A stretch of 64,000 nt of DNA, taken from contig CM075354.1 in NCBI GenBank assembly GCA_037693485.1, positions 143,181,001 through 143,245,000 of the forward strand. Reading direction: 5' to 3'. The position numbers were made by a program, and so were the translations under genes. Below the pieces are notes generated by a model, which saw only the letters and a program-made list of their open reading frames with translations, searched no databases and was not told the origin of the DNA. Source of the DNA: Kitagawia praeruptora (taxonomy: Eukaryota; Streptophyta; Magnoliopsida; Apiales; Apiaceae). This document shows positions 55,944 to 64,000 of this stretch, in pieces; the first letter of the stretch is position 1, and each line of letters begins with the position of its first letter.

Positions 55944-58900
55944 TGTGACATCCCATAATCCGGGGTACAGATTTGGGGCCACTAACCACAATCCACACAA
56001 CACAAACCTGGATATAAACATAATATAATAATAAAATACCCCTGATCCAAGATCGCTTACAGGTTATGGTATGAAACAAACTGCCAAATTTAATTATTAC
56101 AATCCAACCTCAGAATAACAGTATTATATAAATTGATAACCACTAAGCTCGTCTACCGAACTAGTAACCAACCTTTGATAAGCTAAAATCACTACCCGGC
56201 GAACCAACAACTCGAACGTCACCTCTTGCTGCTGGAACCGCAAAACTCATCAACACAAGGTCCACTACTCTCTTCTATTAACTGGAGAAAAATAAACAAG
56301 CAAGAGTGAGCCAACAATGCTCAGCAAGTGTAAACAGTGATAGCAATATCAAAAGCAATATAGGTTCTGATCAACAAGAATAATCATCATACGGTACTGA
56401 AGGAAATCAGCTGAAGAAATTAAATATTGTAACTTCCAGATGAGCCAGCACGACTCCTTTAAAATAAAATACATCAACAATGGGAACTGATAAAAGTTCT
56501 GGTAATTAAAGATAATTATAATAGGCTTCAAGGGAATCAGGCTTTGAAACAACTCAACCTCAATGTATGGATTAGAATTGGATTTTTATATATTTTAAAA
56601 AAAACAATAAGGTTAGGCTGCTGATCAGTCACGCACTAATCCCGGACAAACGCACACAGCAATGTCCTTTAATGGATCCACGGCACACATTGGCCTTAAC
56701 ATCTGACCACGAATCTGGTCTCCCCGAAGGGACTCCTCTGTTGACCATTAAAATGGTCTCCCCGAAGGGACATCTGAAAAACATTCCAATTCTAAATCCA
56801 ACGCACTAGGTGTCGGGACAATCGACAACCTTTGTCATCCAACCAACTGGAAAACTCACGTTCCAGAACAACAACTCATAATCCAAGTATTAATGTAATC
56901 CAAGTATTAATGAAGAATTTAGGATCAACAGGATCAACAGGTGTCGACAAGTTCGACACAATAATTGGGGAATTATTAAGGTAAATAAGCTCTAAGTGTA
57001 TCGGCGAGTTCGATACAATAAAGGGTAATAACTGAATAATCAAGATCATCAACAAGTATCGACGAGTTTGATACAATAAGTGGGGTGTAAAAGAAAAAAA
57101 CAATAAGAATGACATGTATCAACAAGGTAGATAGATATAATTGGGGTCATAACATCATTAAATAAATCGTAAAAGAATTTACTGACAACATGATTAACAA
57201 CAACTGAGGATATACGATAACACAGGGATATAATTAGGTGCTAAACATTTAATAAAATTTCTGCAACATCTTGAAAAGTTTGGATTAAATTGGGTAAGTT
57301 AAGTGGTTAAAAATGAGAATTTGTAAAATAATACTAGAATAATTAATTGTAAATCAGTTTGAAGAAAAACATTCCCTAAAGAGGGTCCATCGGTGAAAAT
57401 ATAAGGTAACCAGGAATCATGCTAAAAGATTGTTATAAGGATTTAAAATCTTAGATTTCTCTGTTTTAGAACATCTCTTGAACACTTTTGAAGAAGCATA
57501 AAAGGAATGGTACTATACTGAAGAATTCAATAACATATCGTAATTTAAAAAAAATCTTTGAGAAAAAGGTATTTGTAAGATCACTTGAATATTTGCAGCT
57601 CAAGGGTGGAATATGCACATTTGCACATCTTTGAAGAAGGACGTCATTTTGTAAACATAATTTGACCGACAAATTGGGTATATAAATAAAACAGAATTGC
57701 ATCACTTGTACAATAAGTGAGGAGCGATAACACTTGCCTCGATACACGAAGTTCTCGACCCTACAACATCGATCCGTGACTCAACTTCACATCAATCTCT
57801 GCTTCTCTTCACGTTGACTCCTTACTCGGCCCTGCTTCCATCTTTCCTTCCTAATTCGCCAATTCATGCCAATACACTCGTCGGCTTCGATAACTATCTT
57901 CCTGCTCGAAATTCCATTTACTCGTGCACTGTTCTTGGCCAGGTCTCCTACTCGTACCTATATCAAGGTAAAGTACTACTTTAGTACATCATCAAACCAA
58001 ACCTTACTGATTGCTCTATTCTACCCATACGCGTCCTATAATGCTTTACAACATAACACATATCGCACTTATTGGTTATACGCATAAAATAATTTAGTAC
58101 AACCAGACCAACCACATAAACACGTATCACACATTCTCATCTTACACTTACAACTTTTAACACATATAACATTGATATACAAGTAATTCATATTGAAATA
58201 TAAGAATTATAAAATTAATTCTAACGAAAATTCGACAACACCTCTTTGTAAAGTTACACCGGAATACAATCGACCCAAACAATCAATCAATCCTCCATAA
58301 TCCAATATCACTCTCAAGTCTAACTGATAACTTGAAATAACCGTTCGAATGTAAATTAATACCGAAATTCTAATTATTCAAAAAATAATAACCTACAATC
58401 CTTATTACAAATATATCAATAGCTTACTCTTACAACTAAGTTTAATCCTCGAAATCCTATTGAGTAATCATAAATATCTGAAAATTACATTACTAACTCT
58501 GAAAGTTCCACCAAATATAACTCAACAATAACATAATAATTAACTAACAATCGAATCGGAGAAAATTCATAAATTTTGGAATTAAATAAATAAAATCCGA
58601 TTAAACTTTATAAGATTCGGAAATTTATCGCAGTAGTTCAACAGCTCACGATTTAACATATCAAATTATCAAACTCAATGAACAACCATTCCAATTCCTG
58701 TTTCAAGCATTTAAAAACCCGACTGTACAGATAAGACTCCACTAACAACATAACTTTCATCACCGAAACGAATCAATTAACCGAAATAAAATATTAAAAT
58801 CTGAAACCCAGTTCTTTTTCATCTATACGAGTAACAAACAGAATCACACAGCCCATACCAGCGCAAACAAGCCACAACAGTCGAACCGTATAAACAACCA

Positions 58901-60533
58901 GCCCCATTTGTGACACAAGAACTCGAACTCATCTTCACAACCAAGCTCAATAACACACACACGCCAGTACCAATCTTTCACACACCATCGTTTCAAACAC
59001 AAGCCACATACACAACAACTCATACCACAATAACGACACAAACACGCGAAGCATATACACACGCACCGTTACTGCAATAGACACGACAACACAGCTTCAC
59101 GCAGTCACCTACCATTTACGCACAACCACACACACAGCAGCTACATGTACACCCACACCTCTATCTTTTCAATTACTTTCTCCGCCTCCTGCAACCTCTG
59201 GCCCAAAAACACCAATATGATACTCTCCTCTGTACACAACTTATATCTTCCTGCCTCCCTCTTCCCTCTGCTGTGACACCTCCTTCAACATCACACATAC
59301 ACCCATCTGCACTACTATTACAAACATCCCCAACTTCCGGTTACTCACCCAACATCAATTACCCACATACACTCACGCACGCTGCAACACACGCACACAC
59401 TTATTGAATTCATCAAACGAATCACAGCATCCCCTGAACTCAGCCCCAGTTTCTTTGAATAACTAACGATACACATACCCAAGATTTACACACTCACAGC
59501 CCAGTGTACACACACTCTGCAGGAATACAAAGTCCCGATCGTAGCTCACCCACACCACACTTACGCACACCATAACCTCACACAGCTCGGCTTATACACC
59601 CACCCATATACACGGTATATACACACACACACTGATTGAAACCAACGCGCCCCCAGCAGCTTACACACACACGCTGTTAAACACACAGCGCCCAACAACA
59701 TAGCAATACACTGGCAGAACAGAGGGAAAATGAGGGGATTAATCGTAACAAGAATCACCCAAAGACAGGCCACAATCGTAGCCTTACAGAGATGATAAAG
59801 AACCGAGAAGATTGTTTCGAGAGCAAAGAGAGACGGAGAGAAAAGAGACGGAGAGATTAGGGAGAGAAAGTTCGAGAGAAATGTAGAGATACCCCCCACA
59901 AAACCCAGCTGAAATGAACTAATTTAGGGATTGAAATGAATTGGGGAAAAAGAGTGGGCAAAACAATAATTCACAAATTAATTTCTAATTTAACACAAAT
60001 CTGAAAATCACTCCATAAAATGAAAATTAAATGAATAATGATTGAGAAAAAATCTCACACTAAATTTTAAAATATAGAAAATGAAATTATCTCTCTCCCC
60101 ATATTTTTAAAATATTTTTTTTAGGATAAAAACACGAACTAAATATGATTTTTACAAGTTTTAATGCTTTAAATGCAATATAACTCGAAAAAAATCATTT
60201 TAAAATATTTAAACACACAAAATAATTCTTCCAAAAAATAAAAAAAACTAATTAATATCATAAAGATGATAACAAAAAAATTTCGTGATTTTTAACAACT
60301 CCGATAATTATATAAAATTTTCAGAAGATCAATAATGCATGGTTTAACTACATTTAAATCATCATAAATTAAAAAAAATGCACGGACTTATTCGGCATAC
60401 ATAAATCATCATATCAACACATAAACATCATATCACAAATAATTGACCTTCTCAAAAATATTCACATCATATAATCCATATTTAATATTAAATAAACATT
60501 TTTTTTTAATACGCGATTTTCTAGGGTGTTATA
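55944..60533 (-). mobile_element. Solo LTR (4.59 kb) related to the Tekay LTR
   Basis: TGTGACATCCC at the left end and GGGTGTTATA at the right end, with exact 5-bp duplication ATAGC (55939-55943, 60534-60538). It shares many blocks with the Tekay LTR at 24490-27886 ('gctgatcagtca', 'aatggatccacggcacaca', 'caggtgtcgggacaatcgac', a CA-rich stretch, a GAGA-rich stretch near 59820-59880) but is longer and clearly diverged. No internal region is present, so it is the product of LTR-LTR recombination. Open frames within it (59561-59899, for example) come from CA-rich sequence and are not genes. Confidence 0.9.
56938..57150. repeat. Tandem palindromic GTATCGACGAGTTCGATAC repeats in the solo LTR
   Basis: Four variants at about 56941, 56997, 57056 and 57117, 56-61 bp apart. 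Each is a near-palindrome (TATCGA..TCGATA) followed by 'caataa..ggggt'. The Tekay LTR has a single version near 25420-25440. Confidence 0.8.
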
Positions 60534-60538
60534 ATAGC

Positions 60539-60740
60539 GTTTAATTAAGGGCTATGGAACATACAGAACGGTTACTTGCATAGCATTCATAGAAGCGCTA
60601 TGGAAGTAGTTACTTACAGAGCGCCGAAAATAAGCGCTATAGAAGCTCGTTGAACTTCAATAGCGCTGACTTACATAGCGCTTAAAAACGCTATGTAAGC
60701 TCAAAAACGAGCGCTATACAAGCTGAAATCTGTAGTAGTG
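60539..60740. repeat. CACTA right subterminal repeats and terminal inverted repeat
   Basis: At least eight 'gcgctatggaa'/'acatagcgct' units in both orientations before GTAGTAGTG. Confidence 0.85.
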
Positions 60741-60896
60741 AGTATTGTCATTTTAGAAATCATGAACAAGTTTTGCAGCCGAAATAAAGACCGACAAGTC
60801 TTGTAGGCTGTAGCCAACAATAATTTACTTCGATGGGTCGGATTTTACAGTACACATTCAATTAATTTGCAACTTAATATTGTATTTGCAACTTAA
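60741..60896. repeat. 160-bp direct repeat, copy 2
   Basis: Partner of 49610-49769 on the other side of the CACTA element; it starts exactly at the target duplication AGT. Confidence 0.88.
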
Positions 60897-61737
60897 GACA
60901 GACGAACCCATTCTGTAAAAAGCTCTCTTCCGATGAAGAATAGGCTAATGAGTTTGTCAGAAAAGGCTGATATTGTTGTAGTGCTTGGCTACTGAATTGA
61001 CTAATTTTGTGACTCTGCCACCCCTGCCTGTTATAGTCCGAGCCTGAATTACCCAGTTTCTATACTCTCTCTTTCTTCGCTTGTGGGATCATTTTCGTGT
61101 CACCTTGCCAACAAGCTTTGCACCTCTGACCTCCCGGATCTTGCGACGCTGCTGAATGACATGCATGCTCCTCAACACTTACACAAATCATGATGCTGCC
61201 CTTCGGTATGCCACTGTTGCTTATTTGCGTGCAGCAAGGTTCCGTCACCGGACTCACCCTACCAGGGTCTCGCTTGCACACTACCTTAATCATAATGTCT
61301 TTCTTTGCTTCTCAGGTCAAGATTTATAACTAGACATTTAACACAACCTTGTACCAAAATATATGCCAAATTTGAATTTAGAGTTGTTCTCACAAACAAC
61401 CATCAAGATCCAATATAGTATTGGAATATCATGAATTTGTCTTTTATTAATTCTAGATATATCTTGATATTAATAAATTCGAGGTTTGTCTTCTTACACT
61501 AGTGAAAAATCTAGGCTTGGGTTGCGCAGACAGAAAATTAGAGGTTTTATCCAGTCATCTTACAAAGGCAGAATTACATACCAAGCAACGTTACTTAATT
61601 TAAGAACATTAAGGTGATGTCAAAAAAAAAAAAATTTAAGAACATTAAGGTAAGCTAGTTGTTAAAATGGTGGCTTGAATCAATCTCACCTACCACCACC
61701 TACCCCCACCTACAACGTTAAAAATTTATAACGTTGT
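60897..61737. other. Intergenic between the WAK units
   Basis: No gene I can name. A 77-codon minus-strand ATG frame at 61060-61293 has several cysteines (CCTQ, CHSAAS, CKACW) but matches no family I recognise; base composition is more GC-rich than its surroundings (about 61010-61310). A short A-run lies at 61624. Confidence 0.45.
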
Positions 61738-62200
61738 TGGCCTATTCCTCCCGTTCAAGTTTCAAGCTTCAAGCATCTAGGTGCAATGTTAGCAAATGCT
61801 ATCATCTTCCTTCCCGCCAGCTCATTGGTAATCTGTAAATCAAGAATATCTAATATATGGTTTTTTCCATTGCCATTAAAAAATGTTCGTGCTTAACTGC
61901 TAAGTCCAGTTGCCAAGATTGATTTTTGTCCAATCAAAAGCTCAACAAGGACTACCACAAAGCTATAGATATTGCTTTTCCGTAAGATACAAATATAGTT
62001 AATTTATATTTTAAATTTGTATGAAATTTTAAGGGATTTATATACGATCCGGAGTAGATCAGACTATAACCCAAAATTGTCAATCTTGTCTGTAACAGAT
62101 AATCTGCATTAACTAAATCAGTGCTGGACCTCAAAAGGCTTGATTTCACCTTCGTTGCAAAAGATACTAACAGCCGGCGGGGGAATTTGAAGGTGAGGTG
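61738..62200 (-). pseudogene. WAK-type kinase C-lobe fragment, unit 2
   Basis: Minus-strand remnants of the same kinase C-lobe region as 1088-1437, plus the diverged block shared with 1500-1660. Indels and stops abolish the frame. A 207-bp LTR was inserted at 62201. Confidence 0.72.
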
Positions 62201-62407
62201 TGTTAGGACAATCATATGACTCACATGAAGATTTCATAATTTGTATTCATGCACTCTTGTATTAGCACATGCATAGGATGGAAGTAGTGGTCGCCACTTC
62301 AAGTGGCTTCCACATGTAGCTCCATCGATCGCGCTATCGATCTGCACAATGCTATATATATGTGTGTAATGTTATGCAATGAATATCAAGCTTTATAAAA
62401 ATCTATA
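62201..62407. mobile_element. Small solo LTR (207 bp)
   Basis: Flanked by an exact 5-bp duplication AGGTG (62196-62200, 62408-62412). Begins TGTTAGGACA and ends TCTATA. A TATA-like 'gctatatatatg' is inside. It is absent from the matching place in unit 1 (about 1650). Could derive from a Copia or a TRIM-type element. Confidence 0.72.
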
Positions 62408-62412
62408 AGGTG

Positions 62413-62799
62413 TACCCAACTCAACTCACACAAAACAAATTTGAAATTAAAGATACTCTCAACTACTTACGTGACTCTGCCACTGTCTAAGCAGCTCAAT
62501 TTCAATGGCATCTCTGGAACCCATTTTTATTCTTTTTTTTTTCTCCTACTTATTAGTTAAGGTTCCGACCACCCTAAGCAGAATTGACACACCACTCTGA
62601 AAACAAACAGCATTACAATACCTTGCTGAAACTACAAATTATTGTACTAGTACATAAAATTAAGACAAGTAGCTAGGAAGAATTGCCTTTCCAGCTTCCT
62701 CTTCGCTGTTGTCCTAGACTTCTTAATCAATTCATACATAAATAAAAGATCTACAGTCTTTAAAAGGTGAAAGAAAACAGGGCTTCAAACATTTTCCAT
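62413..62799. other. 3' flank of WAK2
   Basis: Non-coding sequence homologous to 1840-2028 and 2676-2821 of unit 1, without the hAT-type element found there. Presumed to include the WAK2 3' untranslated region. Confidence 0.65.
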
Positions 62800-63962
62800 C
62801 TAGCCTCTTGGCATCACTAGTTGGTCAGAATTCAGAAGGGGCTCTATATCGACACTGAGACTGTGATGCACGGTGGAACTCATAGAAGATGAAGTACCAT
62901 CTGACTGCCAGGGGACATTGAGTTCATGTTTTCCATATTCAACCTCTTCACAGTTTTGTTGAGCAGCAGGTGATTCCTGTGTATTTCTAATACACTCTAG
63001 CTCCGCTAAAACTTGTCGCATAGTTGGCCTTTTCCTCCCGTTCAAGTTCAAGCACTTATATGCAATGTCAGCAAATGTTATCATCTCTTCATTTTTCCCC
63101 TCGCTAATAATCCGTGAATCAATAATATTTAATATACGATTTTCTTCCATTGCCAATGTAAAAAGTGTTACTAAAGTTCGTGCCTCATCTTTATGTCTAG
63201 CTGCCAAGATTGGTCTCTGTCCTGTTAAAAGCTCAACAAGAACTACTCCAAAGCTATAAACATCGCTTTTATCTGTAAATTGGCTTGACAGAAAGTATTC
63301 GGGATCCAAGTAACCGAATGTACCTTGTACCAGTGTAGTCTGGTGAGTTTGATCAATAGAAAATGATCTTGAAGTTCCAAAGTCTGCCACTTTTGCTCTG
63401 TACTTATCGTCCAGAAGTATATTTGTTGACTTAATATTTCGATGATATATTGGAATTGAAGCAGCAGAGTGTAAATAATAGAGAGCTCCTGCAACTTCTG
63501 TGGCCACACGTAAGCGGACATCCCATGTAAGTGGAAAGTATTCATTAACCTCGTGGATATACTGCATAAGTGTTCCGTTAGGGATGAACTCATAAACCAA
63601 TAAAGGGACCTCTGTTTGCAAACAGCATCCATGTAGCTTTACAACATTTCTGTGGTTTATTTGTGATAAAATTACAACCTGATTAATAAAATGTTCGAGT
63701 TTGCTTTCATCTTCTATCTTGGATTTTTTCACTGCTACTATTCTTCCATCAGTCAACATTCCTTTGTAGACAGTACTTTGTCCTCCTTGTCCCACGATTC
63801 GATCTATGTTATAGCGGTCAGTGGCCTTCTCCAACTCCTTTGAAGTAAACAATTTGGTTGTTTCCACGTTACCTTGGCTAGAAGATACTTGTTGACGTAA
63901 CAGCAAACCACCATTTCTTTTAAAGAACTTTTCCTCGAGTTTCCTTTGTTCTAGCATTGCTC
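62800..63962 (-). CDS. WAK2: wall-associated-kinase-like protein, cytoplasmic exon (partial)
   Basis: About 387 codons, open to a stop at 62800. It has the juxtamembrane region (EEKFFKRNGGLLL), a complete kinase fold and the Ser-rich tail. Motifs: glycine loop VGQGGQSTV, Lys in VAVKKS, HRN in the catalytic loop where HRD is expected (Asn codon 63436-63438), DFG in VADFGTSR, DPEY, SDVYSFGVV, RKRPTMRQ. The upstream limit is set by an acceptor-like 'tttaaattag' just before 63962; without an intron the frame continues to an ATG at 63996. Ectodomain exons lie beyond the window. Apart from the Asn the exon looks intact, so it may be an expressed pseudokinase. It is the closest relative of WAK1. Confidence 0.85.
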
Positions 63963-64000
63963 CTAATTTAAATACAATAATGATTTTAGTAAACATATCC

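Larger units (their letters stand above)
49777..60740 (+). mobile_element. CACTA (En/Spm-type) DNA transposon
   Basis: Ends CACTACTACAAATTT and GAAATCTGTAGTAGTG (inverted repeats) with 3-bp target duplication AGT (49774-49776, 60741-60743), the hallmark of CACTA. Subterminal regions (49800-50090 and 60540-60730) have many 'agcgctatggaag'/'catagcgct' repeats in both orientations, as binding sites for the element's own proteins usually are. It carries one multi-exon gene (51707-55547). A 4.6-kb solo LTR lies at 55944-60533; without it the element is about 6.4 kb. No DDE transposase was found, so it is probably non-autonomous. Confidence 0.93.

Noticed and set aside
59561..59899. A 112-codon cysteine-rich frame, with another at 58844-59062
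   Set aside because: Inside the solo LTR, in CA-rich DNA of the same kind as in the Tekay LTRs; no family match and no gene context.
31076..60538. The same duplication ATAGC at both the Tat element and the solo LTR might mean a linked event
   Set aside because: The elements belong to different families and the wider flanks differ; a shared 5-bp word is not surprising.
61060..61293. A 77-codon frame with several cysteines
   Set aside because: Too short and unplaced in any family; mentioned under the intergenic entry only.
61497..61560. A CACTAGTGAAAAAT string resembling a CACTA end
   Set aside because: No matching inverted end or 3-bp duplication was found nearby.

Overview
This looks like a plant nuclear genome, most likely a eudicot with an AT-rich, transposon-dense genome. 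Evidence: introns with GT-AG borders, wall-associated-kinase (WAK) genes, Copia and Ty3/Gypsy LTR retrotransposons of plant lineages (Athila, Tekay chromovirus, Tat), a CACTA DNA transposon and hAT-type elements with 8-bp target duplications. The species cannot be named from the sequence.

The substrate of the window is a small tandem array of WAK-like receptor kinase genes on the minus strand. Two duplicated units are visible. Unit 1 is a kinase fragment (1088-1690) followed by WAK1 (3' end at 2822, start codon at about 49531). Unit 2 is a kinase fragment (61738-62200) followed by WAK2 (62800-63962, running off the window). Roughly 85-90% of the window is mobile DNA that landed in or beside these genes.

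WAK1 is a pseudogene broken into pieces over 46.7 kb. From its 5' end: a CACTA element (49777-60740) sits in its upstream region; a 17.9-kb Tat-lineage Gypsy element (31081-48982) and a 170-bp hAT-like element (30871-31040) split exon 1; a 531-bp hAT-like element (29410-29940) sits at the transmembrane/juxtamembrane end of exon 3; and a Copia element (3118-28532) splits the kinase domain. Nesting goes deeper. The Copia hosts an Athila element (5670-14964) in its integrase and a Tekay chromovirus (16795-27886) in its gag. The Tat element hosts a 1.8-kb hAT-like element (44256-46067) that itself carries a 175-bp tandem array. The CACTA hosts a 4.6-kb solo LTR (55944-60533). Target-site duplications were read directly for all of these except the Copia.

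The most unusual material is inside the Tat element. Downstream of an intact gag-pol it carries, on the opposite strand, a four-exon gene with phase-consistent splice sites (41056-38284, predicted 829 residues: a gypsy-associated domain, an acidic linker and a coiled coil). Upstream of that gene is about 1.45 kb with some twenty copies of a TCCCGC(C/T) motif that resembles the E2F site. A second antisense ORF has a GRF-type zinc finger. The two LTRs of this element differ at one visible base, so it is very recent. The CACTA element carries a multi-exon transposon gene ending in a Ulp1-like cysteine protease with all catalytic residues, but no recognisable transposase. WAK2, the least damaged host gene, has HRN instead of HRD in its catalytic loop, so it may be a pseudokinase.
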